Shown here one piece after another: positions 37,985 through 49,490 of a stretch of DNA of 64,000 bases. Numbering within the stretch: position 1 is the first letter of the stretch; every line of letters starts with the position of its first letter. The position numbers and the translations under genes are program-made. Origin of the DNA: Eulemur rufifrons (taxonomy: Eukaryota; Chordata; Mammalia; Primates; Lemuridae); assembly GCF_041146395.1 (NCBI RefSeq), contig NC_090997.1, positions 32,653,501 through 32,717,500 on the forward strand. Direction: 5' to 3'. Under the pieces are notes generated by a model. That model was not told the DNA's origin. It saw only the letters and a program-made list of their open reading frames with translations, and did no database searches.

Positions 37985-39250
37985 CATTGGAAGGGCTCAC
38001 CGTGTACCCAGAAAATAAATGAAAAAGACAGTCCCTAGACAAAGCAGCATGAAGTTCCAAAGTACCAAATAAAGAAAAGATGATAAGAGCTTCAACTGAG
38101 CAAAATAATATATCATTTACAAAGGAACAGGACTCAATCTGGCATCAGCAACCCTGAAGGCTAGAAGACAAGAGAGCAATGCCTTCAAGTTTATACTCGG
38201 CCAAACTCAGAGCCAAGGGTGAAAGCAAAATGAAACAAAAAAATTCAGACATGCAAAGAATCAGCTCATTTGCTCCATACACATCCTTTCTAAAGAAGTT
38301 ACCTGAGTGTACTCCAGGGAAACAAGGGCATAACTAAGAAAAAGGAAGACAGATTCAGGACACAGTGATTTCCACCTGGAAGGGAAAGAAAGGGAAGTTT
38401 CAGAATAACTGATATGCAGATGACTAATGACAAAGCTGGGCAGATTGGCCAGGAGAATGGAGGCCTGGGGGGGAAGGGAACTTCCTGGAATAGTCTGAAA
38501 CTGTGAAGGATCAAAGAAAATGATGCAGAAACTAAAGAAAGGGAATTAGAAATTTTAGGAAAAAATAGATAAGAAAGTCATTATTTAAAATGATTAAAGT
38601 ATAACTTCACATAATTTTAAATAATTGGGAGTATAAAAACAGGTAATCCATTTGATCTTGTTGCTTGGAATAGTCTAGCAGTGGCATAGGGGTCATGAAA
38701 TTAGAGAAGGAAGTATAGTTCTCTCTTACGTTTGGCTCAAAAATAAACAATATTTATAGTGTAATAGTAATATAAATACTATTTATATTTAACAGTAATA
38801 GCAATGTTGTTTGTTGGTTTCTGCCTTTTAGCGTGAATCTCCATATGAAGCAAGAGAGATTTGGTTATGGTAGAAGGGTAAAAATAATGGCAAAGTCCAA
38901 GTGTAGTTGACATAAGAAACGAGGTGGAATGGGAAAGAAGACTGTTCATATTCTTCTATTACAGAATGGGAAGTTAAGAAATATTGTTGAAAGTTGATGG
39001 ACAAAATTAGAGATTTAATTCTTATTGTTTAAAGTCACAAGGAAAACCAACAGAAAAATGACATAAATTATTAATACTAGAAGGGGAAGGGGGAAAGAAG
39101 GGGATGAGTGGTGTTTAGTGAGCTATATTGTCACCTTTCATATTGGGAAGTCAGTAGACATTGTCTAAAAATCAAGAAATGGAAGTATGAGCACACTACT
39201 TGGAGTTATGGAGATAACAAATAAAGACAGCACTGGTTAACAGAGGGTGC
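37985..39250 (+). repeat. HAL1/L1M ORF1-type remnant, plus strand
   Basis: Sense text ctggcatcagcaaccctgaa, ggctagaagacaagagagca, atgccttcaagtttatactc, ggccaaactcagagcc, aattcagacatgcaaagaat follows the HAL1/L1 ORF1 C-terminal order. After about 38600 the match fades. Confidence 0.65.
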
Positions 39251-39369
39251 GTCTGTTTTGTGAGGCTGTGGGCAAGGAAGAGTTGTGCAAGACAGCACAG
39301 AATTTTCTTTATAAACTTTCTGAACTCTGACTTGTTTCATGAGCATGACTCAGTTTTAGAAACATAAAT

Positions 39370-39560
39370 ACAAAATTATTTACAAAGCTATCAGCATACA
39401 GATGGCAAATCAAGCTACAAGAATTGATTGAATTACTTGGAGATAGAGTGCAATGAAAAGTGAAGAGGGACACCTAGGATAGACCCCCAAGGCATTTCAA
39501 AAGTTGGAAGGAAGACATGGTAGTAAAGGCCTAGAGAAGACACAAAAAGGGAAATGGGAG
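39370..39560 (-). repeat. L2 remnant, minus strand
   Basis: Text ctatcagcatacagatggca, ttacttggagatagagtgca, atagacccccaaggcatttc corresponds to the complement of the L2 reverse-transcriptase region, strongly decayed. Confidence 0.5.
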
Positions 39561-41119
39561 AGCAAAACAGGAAGGCATGACAAGGACACCAGAATAGGAT
39601 GTGCTCAGTAGTAGGGAGGGAGAAGTTGAAAGCCAGAAGACCAGAAGATGTGAGAGGGAGGACTCCACCAGAGACCAGAGAGGGATTCCACGGAAGAGGA
39701 AGAGGACACTTCCGCCTCTGCAGCAGATAATTACATTTGGGTGTGTGGCTGCCAGGAGTTTGGGGGAAGTTCCTGTCTGAAAGCTTCTAATTCTTCCATG
39801 AATGAAGAGGCCCATGTCTGCAGAAAGAGAACAAACAGGTGGACAAGGGCTTGGTTTATTATGTGATTTTTTTTTCAGCACTCAGCAGGGCAGAGGCAAG
39901 GCAAGTGGAGAGCTGGATTCATCCAAGATTGGGGTTTTGCTAGGTGCATACAAAGAGTGAATAGGTATTTTCTTCGAGCTCAAGAGGAGGAAGGCAGAGG
40001 CAGGCCAATTAGCAAAAGGCTAATTCGTCAAGAACTAATCCTGTAAATAGTGAAAAGAATTTCAACTTCGTAATGAACAAACTTTTTTAGTGCAAATCAA
40101 CAGAGAAGTGAGTTGTGTGGTAATGTTCAAATACCAAGCACAACACAAATAATGTTTATATTCAGGATTTATTAACCTAACTCCAGCTAGAGGAAAGCCC
40201 TGGATCTCTCCTGCTAAAGTTGAAGGGATTGGGATTTCCAGAATGTAGGGAATCTCTCCTATCCAATCTCAGTCTTAGTAGACAATAGAGAAAAGTGTCC
40301 TAGAGAAAAAGGCTCAGATATCAGATGAGCTCACTAGGTGAAAGGAGCCTTATGTATAGATGACAATTAGGATGGAGAAATGAGATCACAAACTGCTATG
40401 GAAATATTCCATGTTTATAGGAAGGGTACATGAGTATGTGGATTATTCTGGAAAAGGGCTTGAGATCCTTGGAGTCAGCCAACTGGACACTGTGCATCTC
40501 TGGCCTCAGCTCTGCTCAGCTTTTCTGGAACGGACTTTTGGCAGCTCGGGTCCCTCCTACAGGCATCAGTGGGGCATTGATGTTGGCGCTGGGTCAGGAA
40601 GAGAGGCCCCTTCCAGGTGAAGGCAAACTGTGGACCACAGTCACTATCATTTTTCAATAATTCCAAGAGCTGCTTCTGAGTCATGTCCCCTAAGAAGGTC
40701 TGGCAGTCAGTAGTCTGTGGCATGAAAACAAGGATCTACCCATACTAGGTATGTTGGGGAACACAGGGCATTTCAGAAGGAGGTTGTGATATGTAGTGGT
40801 GTCCACTACCACCATACGCCCCATAAAATAGACCTGACCAATGTCTATTTACTATTGGATACTAATTCTGTCATCTTCTCTTTGTTTGCTGTTGTTGTCT
40901 GCAAGCTCAGGAAAACAGCACTTAGTGATACACTGACACATGCTGTTTGTGCTAGAAGTTGAGAGAAGGAAAGTGAGGACTCTGTCCGAGTCACCCTGGC
41001 TTACAGAAATCCCAGAGGACAAAGTGTGACAGCTTCAACTTTGTGCTTGGCGGTTACTAGGATAATGGCTTGGTTATGGACTCTGTCCTCACTCTTTTGC
41101 AATCCCAACAACAGAGACA
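39561..41119. other. Interval without recognised genes
   Basis: Frames at 39531-39881 (minus), 40411-40660 (plus) and 40475-40723 (minus, ATG) have no recognised domains. Nothing else assigned. Confidence 0.45.
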
Positions 41120-41124
41120 CACAT

Positions 41125-41245
41125 TCCTTTGTTTGGTACTTCATTCATTTGAGCATTTGTTTAGGATTTTTATGTGCCATGTACTGTGCTAGATACCAGA
41201 GATGAACAATTTAATAAAGACAGGGTTCGTATTCATAAGGACTCA
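41125..41245 (+). repeat. L2/MIR-type remnant
   Basis: Text gagcatttgtttaggatttt, tatgtgccatgtactgtgct, agataccagagatgaacaat is the common 'tatgtgccaggcactgtgct' type mammalian repeat. Confidence 0.65.
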
Positions 41246-41849
41246 GAGTCTACTTTTCTCCGAATCCCCACAGCATTTTCTCTGCATCTCCCTTGAGATT
41301 TTTATCTTGCTTCACTTTGACCTATAGTTATTTATTTAAATGTCATCTCTTGTCTTAGGCTTGTAAACAGAATTTGCAAAATGACTGCTCTGAGTACATT
41401 TGATATGTAGATGTGTTTTTCTTTTTCCTTCAGAACTTTAAAAAAACTTGAATTAATTACTACATATAAAATTTAGAAGTCTTCAAATAAAAATGATTTC
41501 TGGCTTCTCTTAAAATATTAGAAGATCTGCAACACTGGGTGCAAATTCCCACATCTGGAGCTGGGAAGAGGCTGTCCCTTTCAGACAAAGCATGAACTTT
41601 CCAGTACTCCCCAGTTTCTACCTAATGGCTTAGTCCATCTGTGATGCTTTATTTGCCTCTGGAAAGCTGGAGACTGGTTAGGAGAATATGATTGCAGATT
41701 AATTGTGAATCAATAAGCACTTGGACTACTCCAAGTGGTGGTTAGGAATAAATGGGAGGGGAAGGAGAGTGATGGTGTTTCTAGCAGACATGGTTGGTAG
41801 CCTGTCAGATGCCCTTTACCAGATGGTACATACATTTCCCAGCTGCTTC

Positions 41850-42250
41850 GAGAGTTGGCTGATAATGGTTCACAGTTTCCTTCTTCTCCAGAAAATTACC
41901 ATCCACTGAAAGAATGGGAGTGTAAACAGGGGGAGTTTACTCACAGTACCCTCTGTGGAGATGGAGGTCCACTGTCAGTGATTGATGGACGTGGAAGTAT
42001 AAAAGGCAATCCTTCTTGCCTCAAGGTGAGATCAACTCAGTGGTACAATTTATGCTCCAGAGCTGCCTATGGGATCGGCTGAAGCTGGACTCCAGCTGGG
42101 ACCACAGCCTTGTTTAGTTCCTTCCTCTGCCATATCCTGCTTACCTTACTCCTTTCATCCTGAGAGCACTCAATAAATCATGCACTCAATAAATCATGCA
42201 CACCAGAGTCTCAATAAATCATACATTTCTTGGGAATCCAGCCTTAGATA
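41850..42250 (+). repeat. Old LTR with three polyadenylation signals
   Basis: Text gaagctggactccagctggg, accacagccttgtttagttc, gagagcactcaataaatcat matches the 3' half of a eutherian LTR. AATAAA occurs at 42172, 42188 and 42213; the first two sit in a tandem copy of actcaataaatcatgc. The upstream limit is uncertain. Confidence 0.55.
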
Positions 42251-44035
42251 GTGTTTATAACAGAATTCAGTAGTTTAAAACTTGGGAAAGGCTAATGGTG
42301 GGGAGACAAGATCTGGGAGCTCCCCCTTGTAGGATTGCTTTCATAATCATGATTTTATCTCTAGCTTGACAGCACAGGGCCTGGGATACACAAAGTGTGA
42401 AGCAAATGTTATTTCATCTGTCAAACAAATTTGATTTGGAGTCCATTGAGTTTGAAGAAACAGCAGGATGTCCAATCTGAGATGTGGAACATGGACACAG
42501 GAAAGTGGCTGGAAATTTAGATCTTTTAAAGGGAGGAAGCAGTTCAAGAAAGATGAAATAATTAGTGTCAAGTGCAAATAAAATCTTGAGTTTTTTTCAA
42601 TGTAAGGGAGCCAGCATTTGTCTTTACCTCAGTTAGATATCTAACTCCGATTACTCTAAATCAATGAGTTACGATCCTTTGGTAATGTTTAGGCAAGATT
42701 CCAATTAGTGAGTTTTGCTCACTGCTAATAAGTAGGTCTAGTGGAAAAGAGGATTGACATCAGATTGGGGAAGTATTTATGGATTTTGCTTGTCTTCTGT
42801 AGTCTATTGCCAAATGATTGAGTGAGCCACCGGAGATTCTCTTAGGACAAGGAAGTGTGTAAAATATGTAAAATAATCACAGTATTTATTGTACTTAATA
42901 AGAGATTTATGACCACTTCTTATTATTAAATAGATTATATTTTCTAAAAATATAGAAAAGAAAAAAAAAAAAAAAAAACAGACACAAGCATTCATGTGTC
43001 CCAAAGATTACATTATTTATGTTTTCAAATACAGGTCTCCATTATTCCAAGGAAGGTGGTTTTGAATGCTTTAAACGTTGGTTGTATAATTTCATCCCAT
43101 AAACTGTAATTATAGCTCTTTATAACATGCTAAATAATTCCTCCTCTTACTGATGTTTATACCTTTCAAATATTTATAGGCTGTCATCATTCCTTAGTCA
43201 TCTCTTCACAAAGTTGCACATATTTTGTTCCTGTAATGTTTTCCATAAATCAATTTCCTTAATACTAAACTACTTTCCTTATTTCTCCATTCAATTTATC
43301 TCCATCTTTTGATACAGTGCTAATCAAAGTAAATGAGATATTTCAGGCACAATTTGTCCTAAGGTGGTTTGAGAGCATTTAAAATTTCCTCATCAGGGTT
43401 AGAATTCCTCATTTATATGTAGCTCAGAATAGTGCTGACTTTATTGGTGTTTTTGTCATTTTACTTCGAAATTTCATAACTAATTTCCCATGTAATAGCA
43501 TTCAGAAATCTCTATGCCATTACTGTTTCTTCACTGATCATAGGATATGTATGGATTAAATGAGTTCAGAATATATTTCTGTAATTTGTTTCTTATTATG
43601 CAATATTGAATCACATTTCCAACTTTTTTGTATCCATACACTATTATTATTTCTCAGTGTCCTTCCAAATCAGTAATATCTGAAAACTTAAAAAATGTTA
43701 TTTTCACTCCAGATTGTTCAAAGAGATATTAAATTCTTTCTTGCAATTTCATTTTTCATCTTTCAACATAATTATTTCTTTCCAACAACTTTTCAGTTGG
43801 CCAGGCTATGTAATTATTCTGACAATTTGCTAAGACAATTTCTTTTGCTTATTATGTCTTGAACATCCCACTGATATCATATATTTAATATATGTATATA
43901 TACACCCTAAGTATAACAGCTATTGTACAAAAATAGTATAAAATGCTCAATGTTTTTTCTTCAAATAACATTATCCCTCAACAGCCATGTCTTGTATTTA
44001 TACATTGCAAGCTTTAAAATATTTTTTCATCCCTT
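42251..44035. other. AT-rich interval without recognised features
   Basis: Contains an A-run of about 20 bp near 42960 and otherwise unique-looking sequence. No gene. Confidence 0.5.
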
Positions 44036-44039
44036 CTTA

Positions 44040-44420
44040 ATTTAAAAGCCTCATATGGCCCCCTAGTACCAGAAAGGATAATGACATAGGTCTGACCTCT
44101 GACGGTCCCACTCAGTCTGACCCCCTCCACCTTTCTGGTTTCTATAGTACAATTTTCACTGAGCCCCATGAGCTCTATGCTCAACTACATGCATTGTATC
44201 CTCTGTGAAGCCTTTTGAAGTATCCCTACAGAATTAATTGCTCCCTCCTCCTACTTCTTTTTGCCTTAATTTGTACCTCTCTGTTAGTGCTTGTTTCACT
44301 CACAGATTTACTGTTATTTGTATACATTGCTTGTCTCCCACACATCATCACGTAAGCTTGTTTTCTCCCCGCCTAGTGCCTCACAAGCATAGTGCTTAAT
44401 GAGTAACTGTTGAATAGTGG
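44040..44420 (+). repeat. L2 3' end, plus strand
   Basis: Text gtctgaccccctccacctt, cctctgtgaagccttttgaa, gcctagtgcctcacaagcat and tgcttaatgagtaactgttg follows the L2 3' end order. Confidence 0.75.
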
Positions 44421-44689
44421 CAACTCCAGATTTTACTTAGACAGGATTTTGGGTGATGGTCCAGTTGGAAACTGGGAGGCTTGTCCTGAAGCTGCACTGA
44501 CAGAGCAAACACACTGCCTTTACTGAGATTGCTTATTTGGGGTGGCTTTGGGTGGGTGGGAGGAGATCATGCAGGGCCACCCTTTGGTGTCGGAGGCGAT
44601 CAAGTAAGGAAGGAAGTGAAGACAGACAGTGAACAATGAAATGACACACAAAGATCAACTTATGAGTGATCAAAATTAGAACTCTGGGC

Positions 44690-45482
44690 TCTTGTTTTCA
44701 TTCATGGTGTTGTTCCTGTGATTCATTATTCCATTTTGCATTGGATGTTTCTCTTCCTGTTCACTTCTTTTTTCAGTTTTATTATTATTCTTACAAATAA
44801 TGCTGCTGTAAACATTTCTGTACATGTCATTTGGTATACATATGTACCGAATTATGTTGCCTAAATTTCTGGATTGGGGTGTATGTGCATATTCAGCTTT
44901 AGAAGGTATTGCAAAACACTTTCAGAAGTTGTGTGAATTCACGCATCTATGCACAGTGGATGAAATTTTAAGCTCTTCCATACCTTCCACACACTGGTTT
45001 GATCAGTCTTAGCTGTCTCAGTGAATCTGTAATAGAATCTCATTGTGGAGTTAATTTGCATTTCCTTGATGGCTAATAACACCGAACACCCATCCATCCT
45101 TATCAGCCATTTGGATATACTCTACTTCAAAATGCCTACTTGAGTTTTTAGCCCATTTGTTAGAATGGTTCTAATTGATTGTGGGAATCTTCACATATTT
45201 TGCATATAAGTCTTTTCTCATATATATGTGTTGTGGATGTCTTCTCTTAGGCTCCAGCTTGCTTCTTCACTCTCATAATATTGTCTTTTGCTAATAAATA
45301 CTATTCATCTTAATGTAGTAATTTATCAATCTTTTTCATTATAGATAGAGCTTTTTGCATCTTGTTTGAAAAGTCTTTTATAATCTTAATACAATTTGTG
45401 TATTTCCCTTTGTTTTTTTTTTTTCTGGAAGTTTTATTGTTTTGCCTTTCACATTTATTTTCTCTTTTGTAATACAAAATAT
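44690..45482 (-). repeat. L1M ORF2 3' region, minus strand
   Basis: Antisense L1 text: ataatgctgctgtaaacatt, gttaatttgcatttccttga, tggctaataacaccgaacac, ttttgcatataagtcttttc. The plus-strand 62-codon frame at 44824 is part of it. Confidence 0.75.
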
Positions 45483-45812
45483 TAAGGGGGCACAAATGGT
45501 TTTGTTATGTGGATAGCTTTTATAATGCTTTAGGCAGGACTGTAAGTGTGCCCATCACTCAAATAGTGTTCATTGTACTTGTTAGGTAGGATTTTAACCC
45601 TCCCCTCCTTCCCCCTCCCCCTTCTTGATTTCCAGTGATTTTACTTCTCTCTGTGCCCATCATTAGTTCTAAATTATTAGAGAGAACACGTGATATTCGT
45701 TTTTCCATTCTTGAGATACTTCACTTAGGGTAATGGTCTCCAGTTCCATCCAAATTGCTACGAAAGATATTAATTCATTTCCTTTTATGGCTGAGACTCA
45801 TACTGACATCAG
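45483..45812 (-). mobile_element. L1 3' UTR-type fragment, minus strand
   Basis: Text gcacaaatggttttgttatg, tgcccatcactcaaatagtg, tcattgtacttgttaggtag, taatggtctccagttccatc is antisense primate L1 near its 3' end, younger-looking than the L1M it follows. It ends in gctgag near 45796. Confidence 0.65.
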
Positions 45813-45847
45813 ATAGAGCAGATGACATTTTTCCTACTCTCATGCAA

Positions 45848-45914
45848 TCTGTTTGGGAGATCACTACAGCCATATCACCCTGAACGCACTTGATCTCGTC
45901 TGTTTGGGAGATCA
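45848..45914 (+). pseudogene. 5S rRNA fragment inserted between 16-bp target-site duplications
   Basis: The perfect direct repeat tctgtttgggagatca lies at 45848-45863 and 45899-45914. Between them, 45864-45898 matches the 5' part of vertebrate 5S rRNA (ctacagccatatcaccctga, then acgcacttgatctcg), from about nucleotide 3. The match runs four bases (tctg) into the right repeat. Differences from the canonical 5S RNA are five C-to-T or G-to-A changes, mostly at former CpGs. There is no A-tail. This fits a tailless retropseudogene made by L1 machinery from a 3'-truncated RNA primed by short homology. Confidence 0.85.
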
Positions 45915-47465
45915 TATCACCTTTTCTAATCCTGACCCCCATCAATTAGTGTCCAGTCAGAAAAAAACAGAAACCACTCTAGGTATTTCAAACAGAGAAG
46001 ATTTCATACAATGGTGGACAGTGCTGGAGCCACAGAAGGTTGCTGAAGTCCAAGGCTACCCACTACTGACAGAAGCAGTCAGAATTTTCTTTTTTTTAAA
46101 TAAAATAAATCTTTTCTTTTTCTTAATCTTTCCAATCTCCTGCCAGTGCCTCTTTTTGGAAGAACCTATCCAGATGTTACTTGGTTGAGAAATTTGGGAA
46201 ATTTAATTTTTAGTAATGAAAGGATAGAAAGGAAACTGAGAGAAAATGGGCAAATAAGTGTCAAACACCCTTATCCCAACAAATCTTTGGCATAATTACC
46301 ATTCTCTGCTTTGTCTTCTATTCACAAAATGATGATAGCAAGTTAAGTTTAAATATCAGTGTACCTTAATGTCAATGGCTTGGACTATGGCTGTGATGGC
46401 CAGGAATGGGTTAACTTGGAGAGAGCCCTGAGGACAGCTGGCACAGCCTCCCTGCTGTGGGAGGCAGGTCAGGGAGGGGACTGGAGGGGATCAGGAAGAC
46501 ACTCTGAGGAGCAGTTAAGGCTGGATATATACATTCAGGGATCATCAAGATCTAGTTTTCATAGCCACAGGGACTAGACAGTATTGATACAGTAAAAGGG
46601 GAAAAGTTGAGGGCCCAGCACTGAACCCTGAAGACTATCTTTGGGTCTTCTAAGGCTCTGAGGAGAAGTCTAGCTTGAAGAGAACTGCTTACCTCCAGGG
46701 CATGTTAATTTCTACGGGTTCACATTTGTGTCTTGAGATCACTAACATGAAATTCCATTCAGTAAATCAACTTTCTATACTACTTCAGAGACCAAGGAAG
46801 ATGTTGTAAAAGATAAAAGCCAAAGAAGCAAACTTTAAGAGTTTTATATCTGGAAATATGTACAAAAATCTAGGATATGTAAAAAAGAGCAACTCAAATC
46901 TGACAGGTGCCATAAAACAATTATAGAGCAAAATGGGAATGTGCAGACAGCTAACTGGAAGGCTGCATGGAGAAGGTGGCATCAAGCTGGTCTTGAACGA
47001 GGTGCATGAATTTGAAAAAAAAACAGATCCTATGTATACACACGTTTGTGTGTATACATATATTAGCTCCATGCATACACAAATACATTTATTTCTGTAT
47101 CTATACTAGTCTGTATACATATTTCAAACTACGAATTCGTAGCTCCAATCCAATTTCAGTTTAATACCACAAGGTTTATTCTTTCTCTAACAGTCAGAAA
47201 CCTGGCTCTCCCAGTTTGCAGCTTATCTTTTGTTCAGTCTTAATATACACAAGCAGTTTCAGAATTGCTAACTCATATTTCTGTGAGAATCACATTTATG
47301 AATTAGAATATAGTAACTATGTACAATAGTTATTGTCTTTAGTTTTAACAGTATCTGATTAAAATACTGATTTCTAGAGTAACTTAGTTTAGTTCTGTTC
47401 CCCACCTGTGTCGTGTGGTAATGTTTTTACATCTTATGTAGTAATGTTAGGCTAGTAACATTTTC
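45915..47465. other. Interval with weak L2 traces
   Basis: About 46520-46660 resembles antisense L2 (gatcatcaagatctagtttt, ggcccagcactgaaccctga). The 111-codon frame at 45853-46188 runs through the 5S insert and is chance. The rest is unassigned. Confidence 0.45.
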
Positions 47466-47469
47466 TTAG

Positions 47470-49490
47470 AGTTTGTATTCCATTTTGGGGTACTTCCACA
47501 TCTTAGCATACTTTTATTTAGTTTATATAATGTAAGATTCACTCACTGTGGTGTATATGCTTTGGGTTTTGACAAATACTTAGAGCCATGTATCCTCCAC
47601 CACAGTATGACCCAGAACAGTTCTACCACTCCTCAAGTTCTCTTGCGCTGCTTCTCTGTAGACAACCACTACCCTCACCTCTGACCCCTGGCATACACCT
47701 ACTTATTTTCTGTCTCAATTTTGGCCTTTCCCAGAAAGTTATATAAATGGAATAATATAATTTATAGCCTTTGGGGCTTGGCTACTTTGACTCGGCAAAA
47801 TATATTTGAGATTCATCGATGTAGGTGCAAGTATCAATAATTCATTCCTTTTTATTGCTGGGTAGTATTCCATTGTGTAGATGGATCATGCCTTGTCTGT
47901 CCACTGGTTGAAAGACATCTGGGCCATACAGTCCTGGCTGATTATGCATTGAGATATGCTAAACATTCATGTACAAGTTTTTGTGTGAACATAAGCTTTC
48001 AATTCTCTTGGGTAAATGCATAGGTTTTAAATATTTTTCCCTCTTTATGTTTCGTTTTGGGTGATTGCTATTGATGGATGTTCAAGTTCACTGATTCTTT
48101 ATTATGTCTACTGATGTGCCCCCGAAGGCATTCTTTACCTCTGTTACTATGGTTTTCATTTCTTGCATTGCAATTTGATTGATTCTTCCTTGTAGTTTCC
48201 ATCTCTCTCCTGAAATCACCCCTCTGATCTTGCACGCTGTCCTGCTTTGCACTAGAGTTTTATCATATTACTCTTAGTTATTTTAAAGTTCCTGTCAGAC
48301 AGTTCCAACATCTCTGCAATATCTGGAGTCTGATTCTGATGATTGCTTTATTTTTGACAGTATGTTGTTTTCTCCCACCTTTTTGTGTGACTTCTAGTTT
48401 TTTTATTAAAACCCAGACACCTTGTTTAGGATAGTAGAGATGAGGAAAACAGATTGCATGCCTGCAAATGCATTCGCTTGTTCTGCGAAGTGTGTTGACT
48501 TTGAGTTAGGCGTTGGGTTGAATTTGATTCTCTTCCTCAGTGGCTATGGTTACCCTCAGTGCACCACAGTCTTCGTCATATTCCTTTAGTGAAGCTCCCC
48601 CAGTGCTTCAGCGGGGGCTGGTTTACTGGTAGTTTTTTTTCCACGTTTGCTCCACCGTCAGCTTTACGTTTTCCCCTTGTGCTGCACCTCAGAGACGGTC
48701 TGTGTCCACACTCCTGGTCCTCTTCCAGCAGTATCCCTCTGTCACCTGTTACTCAGCTTGTGAGCCTGGCGGTGGGGAAGGAGGATTCTCTGTCCTGTTA
48801 AGCCTCAGTCTTAGGCAGCACTGGGTCTGGTCTTCGCAGTACTCCTGCCCCTCCCCGAGCTATAGCTGTGGGCCCCTCAGGTATTCTAGCACCTCACCCA
48901 GGTTGAGGTGACCAACACCTCCTGGTTGGTGAGAGGCTTTTCCAGTTTTAGCACAGAAAGTCCCACGTCATTCCCAGACAAACTGAAACCGGGGAGTAGA
49001 AGGGTTATGCTATTTTCTGTTCCTCAGCTGCAGTGGTTTCCCCCAGTGTCCTAAGGGTGATGGCGTGTGTTACCTTGCCCCTTGCAGATGAAGGCTGTTC
49101 TTCCACAGGAGAGACAATAAAGGAGAAGGTCCCTGTGGGGGTTTCTTGCCCCTTCAGCAGAGGATGCTATTGTGTTCCTCAGGCCTGCACGACCAGGGAT
49201 GCTTTCCCAATGTGCTCCTGGTGGGGTTCGCAGAGAACAGCCTGCGAGAAGGTACCAACTCTCCTATACCTGAAGCTCCCAGGGACTCCACATTTTCCTG
49301 CCGGCCCCCAGGCAGCCTCCCCCAATTCATTAACTATTCTGGCTGCGTTCTATCTCCTAGTGCCCGGCTGTGTCTGCCCCAGGTCAGCAAGTGGTCTTGT
49401 CTTCTCCCTCCCTACAGCCCCCTCTCACTCCCTAGATTTTGGGCTAGTTGGTTGTTCTGCATCCTCAGCCCTGTGATGGGTTCAAGAAAA
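47470..49490 (-). repeat. L1M block, minus strand
   Basis: Antisense text gagattcatcgatgtaggtg, ttttattgctgggtagtatt, ccattgtgtagatggatcat, gtacaagtttttgtgtgaac, then gattcttccttgtagtttcc and cagttccaacatctctgcaa. The GC-richer end (48500-49490) with frames at 48559-49505 appears to belong to the same or an adjacent old LINE; that part is less certain. Confidence 0.65.

Noticed and set aside
40475..40723. 82-codon ATG frame, minus strand
   Set aside because: Looks protein-like at its start but no homologue recalled, and no exon signals seen.
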